Notes: generated by a model from the sequence alone, not told the origin. Counted from the stretch's first letter, positions 51,070-59,882 are shown. The stretch: DNA of 59,960 bases from JAVJSD01 sp040219575 (GCA_040219575.1 JAVJSD010000117.1:1-59960), one strand, 5' to 3'. Numbers and translations are program-made.

Positions 51070-51168
51070 TGACGGCGCCGCGCAGTGGAGGACTTTGGCA
51101 CGCGTGTTAAGGATCCATCGAACTCGCCGTTATTGAAGATTCCAATGCCGACGAGGTAGCGAACAATG

Positions 51169-51330
51169 TCGTTTAACTTTAACGGCAAGCCGCAGGCGAC
51201 GGCGGATCGTTGCGGCAACGTTTCCAGCTAGTGAGGGGTCGTGCGCGCGCCGACGCCTTCGGCTCGCCGTAAAACGAGTCGATCGCAGCGGATGCTTGAC
51301 ATTGAAATTGCAGTCCTCAATAAACGATCC
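51169..51330. repeat. Large palindromic element (GGCAAGCCGCAGGCG), copy 3
   Basis: TTTAACGGCAAGCCGCAGGC (51178-51197) pairs imperfectly with GCCTTCGGCTCGCCGTAAAA (51255-51274); GGATGCTTGAC at 51290-51300 and AAACGATCCG near 51322 match copy 1. TTTAAC is repeated at the left end. It occupies the gap between tilS and the methyltransferase. Confidence 0.85.
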
Positions 51331-51459
51331 GTTTCGCCCGTGCGCAGCCGCCTCTCGCCCTTCGAATCGGCCGGCTAGTGTTGCCGAGCTGGGTGTTTCG
51401 ATACGATGGGGCGCAGGATTTCCCTCACCTAGAATCGCCGCTCAATGGAGCCTCTCGCC

Positions 51460-52137
51460 ATGACCACCGCCGTGGAAAACAACCATCACGAATCGAACCG
51501 CAAGTTTTACGACCGCATCGCCGGCGCGTACGATTTCATCGCCGACTCCAACGAACACAAGGCCCGGGAGCAGGGCCAGCAGGCATTGGGGTTGAAGGCG
51601 GGCGAGTCGGTGCTGGAGATCGGTTTCGGCACCGGCAACACGGCGATCGACCTGGCCAAGGCCGTCGGCGAAAGCGGCAAGGTGTGCGGCATCGACATCT
51701 CCTCCGGCATGCTCGACGTGGCCGGCAAGAAGATTCAGGAGGCCGGGATCGCCAACGTCGAGTTGAAAGTGGCCGACGCCCGCGAGTTGCCCTACGCGGA
51801 CGGCGCATTCGACGCCGCCTTCACCAGCTTCACGCTGGAGTTGTTTCCCCCCGAGGACATTCCCACGGTGCTGGCCGAGGTGAAACGCGTGCTCAAGCCG
51901 GGCGGCCGCCTGGGGGTGGTGTCGATGGCCACCGTCAAAGGCGGCGAGCACGAAAGCGTGCTGGAAAAGACGTACAAATGGATGCACGTCCATTTCCCGC
52001 ACCTGGTCGACTGCCGCCCCATCGACCCGGCCGCCGCGCTGACCCGCGCCGGCTACGAGGTGCAGTCGGAAGATCGCATCATGATCTGGACGATGCCGGT
52101 GGCGGTGGTGGTTGGAAGGATGAAGGCGGAAGGATGA
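51460..52137 (+). CDS. Class I SAM-dependent methyltransferase (UbiE-like)
   Basis: 225 residues. Motif I VLEIGFGTGN at 51-60, GIDISSGMLDVA (acidic residue binding the ribose), VADARELPYADGAFDAAF (motif II region) and FPPEDIPTVLAEVKRVLKPG (motif III). The FYDRIAGAYDFI start resembles UbiE/COQ5 methyltransferases, which act on menaquinone or ubiquinone, but generic small-molecule activity is possible. ATG 51460 is chosen because GGAG lies 9 bases upstream; an ATG five codons earlier lacks a site. The 3' end lies in a GGATGAAGG repeat. Confidence 0.9.
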   Translation: MTTAVENNHHESNRKFYDRIAGAYDFIADSNEHKAREQGQQALGLKAGESVLEIGFGTGNTAIDLAKAVGESGKVCGIDISSGMLDVAGKKIQEAGIANVELKVADARELPYADGAFDAAFTSFTLELFPPEDIPTVLAEVKRVLKPGGRLGVVSMATVKGGEHESVLEKTYKWMHVHFPHLVDCRPIDPAAALTRAGYEVQSEDRIMIWTMPVAVVVGRMKAEG

Positions 52138-52150
52138 AGGATGAAGGGGG
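52107..52150. repeat. GGAAGGATGAAGG repeat before the four-helix-bundle gene
   Basis: GGAAGGATGAAGGCGGAAGG then ATGAAGGATGAAGGGGG. A pyrimidine counterpart (TTCCTCCTTCCTCC) lies at 52536-52577 after the gene, in inverted orientation. Confidence 0.7.
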
Positions 52151-52586
52151 AGCGTGAGAGCTCGACGTGGGATTTGAAGGCGCGGACTCGGGAGTTTTCG
52201 TTGCGGGTGATTCGGATGTATTCGGCGCTGCCGAAGACGACCGTTGCGCAGGTCATTGGGAAGCAGGTGCTGCGGTCCGCAACGTCGGTGGGCGCACACT
52301 CGCACACTACAGAGAAGGCTGTCGCGCACGATCGGACGCGGAGTTCGTCAGTAAACTGGAAGGTGGGCTGCAGGAACTCGAGGAAACAGCGTATTGGCTG
52401 GAATTGCTCGAAGGCGTGGAGTTATTCCCTATGGAGCGACTGCTCCCCCTCCAAAACGAGGCAAACGAACTGACCGCGATATTCGTTACCTGCGTCAAGA
52501 AGCGAAAAATCCCTGAAGATGCCGGCCTATCATTTTCCGCTTTCCGTTTTTCCTCCTTCCTCCTTCCTCCTACCTCCTTGAGCTAG
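52141..52586 (+). pseudogene. Frameshifted four-helix-bundle (23S rRNA intervening-sequence-type) protein
   Basis: The N-terminal frame reads STWDLKARTREFSLRVIRMY and KQVLRSATSVGAH, and the continuation YREGCRARSDAEFVSKLEGG and LQELEETAYWLELLEG lies in another frame. Together they make a normal IVP/four-helix-bundle protein of about 130 residues. The break is an 8-base tandem duplication, CGCACACT at 52293-52300 and again at 52301-52308; removing one copy restores SVGAHYREG. The frame otherwise has no stop or decay, so the duplication is recent or a reversible switch. The gene is flanked by inverted purine/pyrimidine repeats. Confidence 0.85.
52536..52577. repeat. TTCCTCCTTCCTCC repeat after the four-helix-bundle gene
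   Basis: Pyrimidine tract containing CTTTCCGTTTTTCCTCCTTC and CTCCTACCTCC, the inverted-orientation relative of 52107-52150. It supplies the last codons of the frameshifted gene. Confidence 0.65.
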
Positions 52587-52693
52587 GCTTGTATGCCCTC
52601 GGAAGCAGCGTCTTCGCGACCGTGGGCGGCTGACGCCGCCTTGGGCGTTGGGGCCATTTCAGCCTGAGGGCTCGCGCCGCGCGCTTCGAGACC

Positions 52694-54352
52694 ATGACGT
52701 CGACCGAACCATCCACCAGCGTTCTCACGCAGTTCGTCCAGCGCGCCCGGCGGCTGTACACGCTGCCCGCCGTCGCCATGAAGGTGATCGAGCTGACGGG
52801 CCACCCGCAGGTCGACGTCCGCAAGCTGAAAGAGTGCATTGAAAACGACCCGGCGCTGACCGCCAAGATCCTCCGCGTCGTCAACAGTTCGCTGTTCGGG
52901 CTGAGCCGCGAAATCACCGACCTCAACCAGGCGTTGGCGCTGCTGGGCGTCAAGCCGCTCAAGCTGCTGGTGCTCGGCTTCAGCCTGCCGGCCGAGTTGT
53001 TCGACGGGCTGGAGGCCGGCGTGCTGGAGCGTTACTGGCGGCACACGCTCACCAAGGCGGTCGCCTCGCGCGAGATCGCCGAGTCGATCTGGAGCATCTC
53101 CGGCGACGAGCCGTTCATCTCCGGTCTGTTGCAGGGCATCGGCATGCTGGCGCTGATTCAGGATTTGGGCGAGCATTACCTCGTCTTCCTCGACGGCGTG
53201 CAACGGCAAGGCGGCAACCTGTGCGCGCTGGAGACCAAGGCGCTGGGATTCGACCATGCGATCCTCAGCGCGCGGCTGCTCGATCACTGGGGCCTGCCCG
53301 ACAGCGTCAGCCAGGCGGTCGGACGGCCGCACGACGTCGAGCGGCTGGCCGCGCTCGACCCCGCCGAGGCCGACATCCCGCAGATCCTGCATTTGGCCGA
53401 GTTGTGCACGGTGTTGCTCACGCAGCAACGGCCCGGCGCGCTGCGAGAACTGCTCGACGCCGGACAGCGCTATCGCGGCCTGACCGAGGACCAACTCCAG
53501 CGCCTGGTCGCCTCGCTCGACGAGAAGGTGCGGCAACTGGCCGACGTGCTCGCCTTGCAGCTGCCGGGAGACTTGAACTACCAGCAGGTGCTGGCCGAAG
53601 CCCACGCCCAGGCGGCGGAGGTGGCGGAGCAATGGATCACCGACGTCGAGCAGGAGCAGACGCTGCTGCATGAGGTCGAATCGCTGGGCGCCCTGGCGCT
53701 GCGCGTCGCGGCGCAAGACACCTCGATGAGCGCGGCCGCCATCAAGTCGTCGTCCTCGTCGACCGACGCGAAACGCGAGTCGGCGCGCGGCGAACCGGCG
53801 CAGGACCTTCAAAATGCGGCGCTCGATTCACTTTCTGAATCTCCGCCGCCGGCCTCGGCCGTGGGGGCCGATGCACCGACCGATCCCGCGCTGGTGGGAA
53901 GGGTCAGCCAGGCCGTGGCCGCCTGTCGCCAGGCGCGGTGCGAGTTGACGTTGCTGATTACGCAACTCGACCGCTACGACGAGTTGATCATGACGCGGGG
54001 TCTGGTCGGCGCCGAACAACTGGCGCGGCTGCTCGAGGCGGCGGTCGCCTCGCTGTGGGACGGCGACGGTGTGCATCTCGCGCAGGGCGACGGGCGATTC
54101 GCCCTGCTGCTGGAGAACTGCGACCGCCGCACCGCCGTCGAATTGGCCCGCCGCATGGTGCACGGCATTCGCGAGTGGTCGCAGCGGCGCGGTCAGCAGA
54201 ACACCCACGTAACCGTCAGCGCCGGGCTGGCCACACTGAATCTGCCGCCCAAGAATTTTCCCTCGCACGAATTGATCGAAGCGGCCCAGCGCTGCCTGTA
54301 CGGCGCCCAGATTTCCGGCGGCGACGTCGTCAAAAGCATCGACATCTATTGA
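52694..54352 (+). CDS. HDOD domain protein with degenerate GGDEF domain
   Basis: 552 residues. The HDOD domain (about 8-210) begins TLPAVAMKVIELTGHPQVD and has ENDPALTAKILRVVNSSLFG and GIGMLALIQDLGEHY; HDOD proteins act in signalling and stress regulation without the HD metal site. A linker (about 355-395) rich in Ser, Pro and Ala leads to a GGDEF-type domain (LLITQLDRYDELIMTRG; VTVSAGLATL; AAQRCLYGAQISGGDVV). The signature is GDGRFAL near residue 465 in place of GGDEF, so cyclase activity is unlikely; it may bind c-di-GMP or GTP. The next genes are an ABC transporter. Confidence 0.88.
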   Translation: MTSTEPSTSVLTQFVQRARRLYTLPAVAMKVIELTGHPQVDVRKLKECIENDPALTAKILRVVNSSLFGLSREITDLNQALALLGVKPLKLLVLGFSLPAELFDGLEAGVLERYWRHTLTKAVASREIAESIWSISGDEPFISGLLQGIGMLALIQDLGEHYLVFLDGVQRQGGNLCALETKALGFDHAILSARLLDHWGLPDSVSQAVGRPHDVERLAALDPAEADIPQILHLAELCTVLLTQQRPGALRELLDAGQRYRGLTEDQLQRLVASLDEKVRQLADVLALQLPGDLNYQQVLAEAHAQAAEVAEQWITDVEQEQTLLHEVESLGALALRVAAQDTSMSAAAIKSSSSSTDAKRESARGEPAQDLQNAALDSLSESPPPASAVGADAPTDPALVGRVSQAVAACRQARCELTLLITQLDRYDELIMTRGLVGAEQLARLLEAAVASLWDGDGVHLAQGDGRFALLLENCDRRTAVELARRMVHGIREWSQRRGQQNTHVTVSAGLATLNLPPKNFPSHELIEAAQRCLYGAQISGGDVVKSIDIY

Positions 54353-54405
54353 GCGCCGCCGCGCCGCCTGTGTACGATGACGGCCGGCCGACCGCTCGCG
54401 ACGGC

Positions 54406-55464
54406 ATGCCTCGCGACGACGTTCGCACCATCCAGCGCCGGCGTTTCGGCGAGAACGTGGGACTGCAAGAGGACCGGACGACGGTGCGGGAGGCGGCGAC
54501 ACCGCGAGATGCGACATTGAATACAAAGCCCGATGATCCGATCGTGGTCGTCGAAAACCTGACGAAAGACTACGGCCGGTTGCGGGCGTTGGACGATGTC
54601 TCGCTGAACATCCGCGCCGGCGTCACCGGCCTGCTGGGGCCGAACGGTTCGGGCAAGTCGACGTTCATCAAAGTGCTGTTGGGACTGGTCCGCATCACCT
54701 CCGGCGGCGGCCGCATTCTGGGAATGACCGTCGGCCGCCAGACGCGGCAGATCCGCCATTGCATCGGCTACATGCCCGAGGACGACTGCTACATCGCCGG
54801 CATGACGGGTGTCGAATCGGTGCAGTTCGTGGCTCGGCTCTCCGGTTTGCCCAGCATCGAGGCGCTGCGGCGTTCCCACGAGATCCTCGACTTCTGCGAC
54901 GCCGGGCAGGAACGCTACCGGGCCGTGGAGACCTTCTCCACCGGCATGCGCCAGAAACTGAAGTTCGCCCAGGCGATCGTGCACGATCCTCCCTTGATCA
55001 TTCTCGACGAGCCGACCTCGGGCCTCGATCCGCAGGAGCGACAGGCGATGTTGGGACGCGTGCGGATACTTTCGCAGCGAGCCGGCAAATCGGTGCTGCT
55101 GTGCACGCACATCCTGCCCGACGTGCAGGCCGTCTGCGACGATGTGGTGATCCTGGCCCAGGGGCGCGTGCGGGTGAGCGAATCGCTGGAGAAGTTGAGC
55201 CGACCGACGTCGCCCACGCTGCAAGTGCGCGTGGTCGGCGCGGCCGAGGCGCTGGTCGATCGCCTGCGTCAAGACGGCCGGCGGGTCGACGTCGACAGCA
55301 AGGGCGTGCTCGCCGTCAGCGGCGGCGAGGGAGAAGTGGCCGAGAGCGTGTGGCGCTGCGCGCGGGAAGTCGGCGTCGGCGTCAGCCGGATGGAATCGGC
55401 GCGGAACTCGCTGGAGCAGGTATTCCTCGACACCGTCCGCGAGAAGCAACATGCCGATTCATGA
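54406..55464 (+). CDS. ABC transporter ATP-binding protein (first of the cluster)
   Basis: 352 residues from the ATG at 54406. Walker A GPNGSGKST at 78-86, signature FSTGMRQK (in place of LSGGQ), Walker B LIILDEPTSGLDP. The C-terminal 100 residues (LQVRVVGAAEALVDRLR on) are the accessory domain common in ABC-2 exporters. The first 44 residues before IVVVENLTKDYG are unusual and the true start may be TTG 54517. It overlaps the next permease by 14 bases. Substrate unknown. Confidence 0.85.
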   Translation: MPRDDVRTIQRRRFGENVGLQEDRTTVREAATPRDATLNTKPDDPIVVVENLTKDYGRLRALDDVSLNIRAGVTGLLGPNGSGKSTFIKVLLGLVRITSGGGRILGMTVGRQTRQIRHCIGYMPEDDCYIAGMTGVESVQFVARLSGLPSIEALRRSHEILDFCDAGQERYRAVETFSTGMRQKLKFAQAIVHDPPLIILDEPTSGLDPQERQAMLGRVRILSQRAGKSVLLCTHILPDVQAVCDDVVILAQGRVRVSESLEKLSRPTSPTLQVRVVGAAEALVDRLRQDGRRVDVDSKGVLAVSGGEGEVAESVWRCAREVGVGVSRMESARNSLEQVFLDTVREKQHADS

Positions 55465-56473
55465 CCTCGGTTACCGCGCCTGGAGCGGTCTGCGCGGCGC
55501 CGAGATGCTGCGCTGGCCCGTGATCGCGCAGAACGGCTTTCTGCGAGCCTGGAACAATCGCTGGCTGCGGCGGTTGATGATCCTGGCCTGGGTTCCCGCC
55601 ACCTATTTCGGCGTGGTGTTCTTCTTCTACGAGCGGGCCCTGCTGTCGGTCGAGAACGAGCGGGCGATCGAAATCTTCAAGACGTTGATTCCGGCCGACT
55701 TCAGCCAGCAGGTGGATCGGGCCACCGAGGGCGATCCGGTCGAGAATCGCCACTACTTGTGGACGCAGTTGCTGTTCATGTTCTTTCGCTATCCGCAGGC
55801 CGTGTTGATGGTGCTGGTGGTGGGACTGGCGGCGCCGCCGCTGATCGCCCGCGACGTGGGATCGAAGGCCTTTCTGGTGTACTTCTCGCGGCCGATCTCC
55901 CGCGTGGAGTACATTCTCGGCAAATCGGCCACCGTGTGGGGCTATCTGCTGTTGATCACGACCGCCCCCGCGCTCGCGTTGTATGCGCTGGCGGTGGCGC
56001 TGTCGCCGAGCGTGGAGGTGGTGGCCCATACCTGGGACATTCCGCTGCGGGTGCTGGCGGCCTCGGTGGTGCTGATCATTCCCACCACGTCGCTGGCGCT
56101 GGCGTTCTCCTCGCTTACCAAACGGGCCGTGACGGCGGGTTTCCTGTGGTACGCCGTGTGGGTGCTGGGAGGGATGGCCTATGCCATCTTGCAGGCCAAC
56201 GCCCAGAGCGAACAGTTTCTCCAGCAGCAGCAGGATCTTCAGCAGCAGCAGGCCGAGGGCGCGTGGGGAGAAGTCGTCGAGGCGCCGCAGCCGCAGCTCA
56301 GCCGGTGGGCGTTCGTCTCGCTGTTCCACACGCTGGGACTTGTGCAGGGTTACGTGTTCGACCCCGACACCGGCTCCTCCTCGGTCGCCTGGGCGGCCGT
56401 CGGGCTGACGGTGTTGACCGTCGTCTCGCTGTTGGTGACGTACTGGCGCGTTTCCTCCCCCATGCGCGTGTAG
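55451..56473 (+). CDS. ABC-2-type permease, first
   Basis: 340 residues, about six membrane helices (LMILAWVPATYFGVVFFFY; PQAVLMVLVVGLAAPP; YLLLITTAPALALYALAVAL; VVLIIPTTSLALAFSSL, in part). An insertion near residue 250 is Gln-rich (FLQQQQDLQQQQAEG). Overlaps the first ATPase by 14 bases and is followed after 5 bases by the second, so all three are one transcript. Likely part of a gliding/exporter-type heteromeric transporter of unknown substrate. Confidence 0.85.
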   Translation: MPIHDLGYRAWSGLRGAEMLRWPVIAQNGFLRAWNNRWLRRLMILAWVPATYFGVVFFFYERALLSVENERAIEIFKTLIPADFSQQVDRATEGDPVENRHYLWTQLLFMFFRYPQAVLMVLVVGLAAPPLIARDVGSKAFLVYFSRPISRVEYILGKSATVWGYLLLITTAPALALYALAVALSPSVEVVAHTWDIPLRVLAASVVLIIPTTSLALAFSSLTKRAVTAGFLWYAVWVLGGMAYAILQANAQSEQFLQQQQDLQQQQAEGAWGEVVEAPQPQLSRWAFVSLFHTLGLVQGYVFDPDTGSSSVAWAAVGLTVLTVVSLLVTYWRVSSPMRV

Positions 56474-56478
56474 GGCCG

Positions 56479-57411
56479 ATGATCCGCTTCAACAACGTCA
56501 CCAAGCTGTACGGCGCCGTCATCGGCCTGAACGACGTTTGTCTTCAGCTCGAACCGGGCGCGTACGGACTGCTGGGCCCCAATGGTTCGGGCAAGAGCAC
56601 GCTGATCAACCTGCTCTCCGGCCAACTGCGGCCTTCGCTCGGCGGCCTGAGCCTGTTCGACAGCGACCCGTGGCGGCACAAGGGCGTATTGCGGCGCGTG
56701 GGCGTTTGCCCCGAACGCGATGTACTGTACGACAACGTCACGGCCTACCAGTGGGTCAAGTATCTCGTCTCGCTGTACGGCATTGGGGCCGCCGAGTCGG
56801 GCCGGCGGGCCGAGGCGACGCTCGAGCAGGTAGGCATGGGCCGCGCCATGCACCGCCGCATCGGCGGGTACTCGCTTGGCATGCGGCAGCGGACGAAACT
56901 GGCTCAAGCGCTGGCGCACGATCCCGATCTGCTGATCCTCGACGAACCGTTCCACGGACTCGATCCCATCGGCCGACACGAGATGACCGAACTGCTGCGG
57001 AGCCGGTTGAACCAGGGGAGGAGCCTGTTGCTGGCCAGCCACGTGCTGCATGAAGTCGAGGCGGTGACCGAGAGGTTCCTGTTGATCTGCAACGGCCGGC
57101 TGTTGGCCTCGGGCGAGGCCAGCGAGATCCGCTCGCTGCTCGACGACATTCCCAACGAGATTCGGATTCGCGCGACGCACCGCGAGCGGCTGGCCCGACG
57201 GTTGGCCGAGGACCCCGCGATCGAAGCCCTCGAGTTTTGCGACGACGGCTGCACGCTGGTGGTCGCCACGCGCAGCCCCGCGGCGCTGTATGCGCAACTG
57301 CCGCAGTGGGTGGGCGAGGACTCCCTGCAGATCGACGAGGTCAGCTCCGCCGACAACTCGCTGCAACACCTGTTCGACACCCTGATGCGCATCCACCGCG
57401 GGGAGCTGTAA
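56479..57411 (+). CDS. ABC transporter ATP-binding protein (second of the cluster)
   Basis: 310 residues. Walker A GPNGSGKST at 33-41, signature YSLGMRQR, Walker B LLILDEPFHGLDP and the H-loop LASHVLHEVE. A C-terminal domain of about 90 residues (NEIRIRATHRERLARRL) resembles that of the first ATPase. The two differ enough to suggest a heterodimer with distinct sites. The ATG follows the permease stop after 5 bases. Confidence 0.9.
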   Translation: MIRFNNVTKLYGAVIGLNDVCLQLEPGAYGLLGPNGSGKSTLINLLSGQLRPSLGGLSLFDSDPWRHKGVLRRVGVCPERDVLYDNVTAYQWVKYLVSLYGIGAAESGRRAEATLEQVGMGRAMHRRIGGYSLGMRQRTKLAQALAHDPDLLILDEPFHGLDPIGRHEMTELLRSRLNQGRSLLLASHVLHEVEAVTERFLLICNGRLLASGEASEIRSLLDDIPNEIRIRATHRERLARRLAEDPAIEALEFCDDGCTLVVATRSPAALYAQLPQWVGEDSLQIDEVSSADNSLQHLFDTLMRIHRGEL

Positions 57412-57456
57412 TCGTGGTCGGTTTGAAACGAGCGACGTCCGTCGGACCTTCACCGT

Positions 57457-57523
57457 GTAGCGGAAGTCGCCAGACTTCCGAGGATTGGCGAGCGAGTCAG
57501 CGGAAGTCTGGCGACTTCCGCTC
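57457..57523. repeat. GTAGCGGAAGTC palindromic element inside the ABC cluster
   Basis: GTAGCGGAAGTCGCCAGACT at the left; CAGCGGAAGTCTGGCGACTT (57499-57518) then CCGCTCC at the right. It separates the second ATPase from the second permease, and ends 18 bases before the latter's ATG; it could act as a transcript-processing or attenuation site. Confidence 0.8.
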
Positions 57524-57541
57524 CAGAAACCTGCATGCACG

Positions 57542-58321
57542 ATGACCTGGTTAGCCGCAGTCTGGTCGGTGTTCTGCTTCGAGGCCCGGCGGTCGTTGAC
57601 CGTCGGACGCCTGATGATCTGGTCGAGCCTGGTCGCCTTCCCACCGATCATCGTCACGCTGCTCCGCTTCGCGCAGAACACGCCCGACGACGAGCGGGCG
57701 GCGGTCTTCTGGGACCTGATCCTGTTCACGCTGGCCGGCGTCGTCTGCCTGCTGTCGCTGCTGTTGTGGGCCACCACCATCATTTCGGAAGAGCGGTCGG
57801 CCAACACCTGGAGCTACCTGGCGGTCCGCTCGTGCGGCGTCTCGGCGGTGTTGATCGGCAAGTACCTCAACGCCGTGGCCTGGTCGATCGCCTGCACCTG
57901 CCTGGCGGTGGTGCTGGCGACGGCCGTGGGGCAGCCTCCCGGTTCGTTCTCGCTCGCCGCGGTGCTGATCCTGCTGACGTTGCTGGGCGCTCCCGCCTAC
58001 GCGGCGGTGTTCGTCTTGCTGGGGGTGGCGTTCGACCGCATTTCGATGGCGCTGGCGCTGGTCTACGCCCTGGTGCTGGAAGGGGTGGTGGCCACGATCC
58101 CGGCGGTCGTCAACCAGATCACCATCCGCTACCGCTTGCAGTCGATCTTCGTCGACTGGCGGGGAGACGGTTGGAATCTGGAGCAACTCCGCGAGACGGT
58201 CGCCAGCCCGGAGCCCGTCTGGCAGCAGGTGACGGTGGTGGTCGTGGCGACGCTGGTGCTGCTGGCCGCGGCGGTCGTCGTCACCCGCATGCGCGAACTG
58301 GCCCGGCCGGAGCGGGGGTGA
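57542..58321 (+). CDS. ABC-2-type permease, second
   Basis: 259 residues, six predicted helices (SSLVAFPPIIVTLLRF; LILFTLAGVVCLLSLLLWAT; IACTCLAVVLATAVG; LAAVLILLTLLGAPAYAAVF; QQVTVVVVATLVLLAAAVVV, in part). Final gene of a four-gene ATPase-permease-ATPase-permease cluster. No ribosome site precedes the ATG, consistent with insertion of the palindromic element upstream. Substrate unknown. Confidence 0.85.
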   Translation: MTWLAAVWSVFCFEARRSLTVGRLMIWSSLVAFPPIIVTLLRFAQNTPDDERAAVFWDLILFTLAGVVCLLSLLLWATTIISEERSANTWSYLAVRSCGVSAVLIGKYLNAVAWSIACTCLAVVLATAVGQPPGSFSLAAVLILLTLLGAPAYAAVFVLLGVAFDRISMALALVYALVLEGVVATIPAVVNQITIRYRLQSIFVDWRGDGWNLEQLRETVASPEPVWQQVTVVVVATLVLLAAAVVVTRMRELARPERG

Positions 58322-58781
58322 GGCGGGGAAGCGGAAGGTACAAGTGAAAAGGTAAAGGGCAAAAGCAGTGAGGTTGGCCCCCTGCGGACGCTTCCGGCAG
58401 CGCAGCAAGTAGCATGGCCGCCCTCGGCCGTGAGTTGGCGGTCCCAGGGGAGCGTCGGCGTTTGGCTAAGGCACTTAGAAAAGTTCAACAGCCATTCGGT
58501 TCCTGCCTCCTTTTCTGGTCCATGCTGACCGAGCCGTGCCGGCAGCCTTCCAGTCGCTGGACGCCGAGTTCCCAAAAAACTACCTTCGAGTAGAGGCGCT
58601 GAACGTCTGCGCCCATCTCAAAACGCAAACTTGCCCATGACAGTGCTTTATTTGCTTGGAACGAGGACTTCCTGGAACGGATACTGTGCGGATTTTCCGG
58701 GCATCAAGATGCGATTGCCCTGCCTCCCACCCCCGCCAATGCCGCCACCCCATCGCGTGCGCTCACTCGCGGACACCAAAA
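58322..58781. other. 460-base gap with two short repeats and no supported gene
   Basis: An A/G-rich tract (58330-58362, containing AAGTGAAAAGGTAAAGGGC) and a GTAGCATGGCCGCCC copy (58409-58435) follow the permease. The remainder has no clear open frame and no recognised motif. Confidence 0.55.
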
Positions 58782-59612
58782 TCACTCAACGCCAGGAAGC
58801 CGTTGCCATGGGAAGAACCTGTGCTGCTTCAGTTGCTCGCGAACAGCCACTACAGCGGCGCAATCCCATAGCAGGAACCCGCTAGGATCAGCCTTCTGGA
58901 AGGTCCAGACGTGCAAGTCCCCAGATAGCGGTGTGATTTGGCCTCGTCCAGAACCGGACGACACCCAAGCCTCCAGGGGTTCGCCGCCTACATCCAGATT
59001 AAGATGCGCATCGTTTAGGATGTTGTACCCGAAAACGTTTCTCAACGACCGATCGCACTCCTTCCGGGCATACCGTCTCCAGGCATTCGCATCGTAGACG
59101 AACTCCTCGGGAGCTCCCCCGCATGCCAATCCGATCGAATATCCGATCGGCATAAAGTCCTGGGGCATTGCCGCGATGAACGCGTATCCGGTATTGATCA
59201 AGCGTCTTGCCAATACACCGTATGCGTCGCATAGAGCACTGAGATCAGAAGTGCTCTGCTGCTCGTCCGCATCCAGCACAAGAACGCACGCCGGGCCGAA
59301 ACGCCCAGTTGTGACATCCAGCAAAGCCGTCCAGTCATACTCGAACGCCATGTAGCCCGAAGGTTTCGAGGCCATTGAAGTCAGCGTGAGTTGTGCAACG
59401 TTCCCTCGTTCCAACTCGGCGCAAAGTGTCGCCTTGTGGATGTCAGAGCGATATGCTTCGCCATCCTTGTGTCCATCCGCAGAAACCAGAAAATTGGCCG
59501 TAAGATGCGTTTCCGCACCAATGTGCTCCGCAACCCAGTCGCTCCATTCAGTCAACGCAGCGATCGGGTTCTCAGGGACCTGCCTACCATAGTGTGCCAC
59601 GACAAGTTTCAT
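58782..59612 (-). CDS. 276-residue protein of unknown function
   Basis: Not recognised. Starts MKLVVAHYGRQVPENPIAAL and contains EYDWTALLDVTTGRFGPACV and GYAFIAAMPQDFMPIGYSIG; no signal, no membrane segment, no catalytic motif. Base composition is slightly richer in A and T than the nearby ABC genes, and the gene lies next to an insertion sequence, suggesting a transferred origin. A truncated frame ends 13 bases upstream. An immunity-type or accessory role is speculation. Confidence 0.7.
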   Translation of the reverse strand: MKLVVAHYGRQVPENPIAALTEWSDWVAEHIGAETHLTANFLVSADGHKDGEAYRSDIHKATLCAELERGNVAQLTLTSMASKPSGYMAFEYDWTALLDVTTGRFGPACVLVLDADEQQSTSDLSALCDAYGVLARRLINTGYAFIAAMPQDFMPIGYSIGLACGGAPEEFVYDANAWRRYARKECDRSLRNVFGYNILNDAHLNLDVGGEPLEAWVSSGSGRGQITPLSGDLHVWTFQKADPSGFLLWDCAAVVAVREQLKQHRFFPWQRLPGVE

Positions 59613-59625
59613 GGTCTGCTCTTGA

Positions 59626-59808
59626 TCAGCGAATCGGAACCACGTTGCTGCCCGGTCCTGCGAGGCCTTCCAGAAGTTCTTCCATTCTCCAAATCTTGTC
59701 CCACATCTGTGTGGGAGTTTGTCCCGGATGGGGCACCTCTATCATGTCAAGCATTTTGCCGGCGCACACCGACCCAGGGCGATTGCGCGACAATGGGCAA
59801 GTTGGCAC
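59626..59808 (-). pseudogene. Probable 3' end of a gene cut by the insertion sequence
   Basis: A frame reading MLDMIEVPHPGQTPTQMWDK and IWRMEELLEGLAGPG ends 13 bases before the start of the 276-residue gene. Only about 45 residues look protein-like, and they run into DNA next to the ISAs1-type gene. It may be the C-terminus of a protein whose 5' part was displaced. The exact break point is not identifiable, and it could instead be a very small gene. Confidence 0.35.
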
Positions 59809-59882
59809 AATAGGGCAATCAGGATTCGTTGGTTGTGCCGCAGGCGCGGCGCGAGCGAATCGTCTTTGCAGGGAGGTGTGCC

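Noticed and set aside
52141..52586. 23S rRNA intervening sequence
   Set aside because: The protein family is named for such sequences, but no rRNA flanks the gene here.
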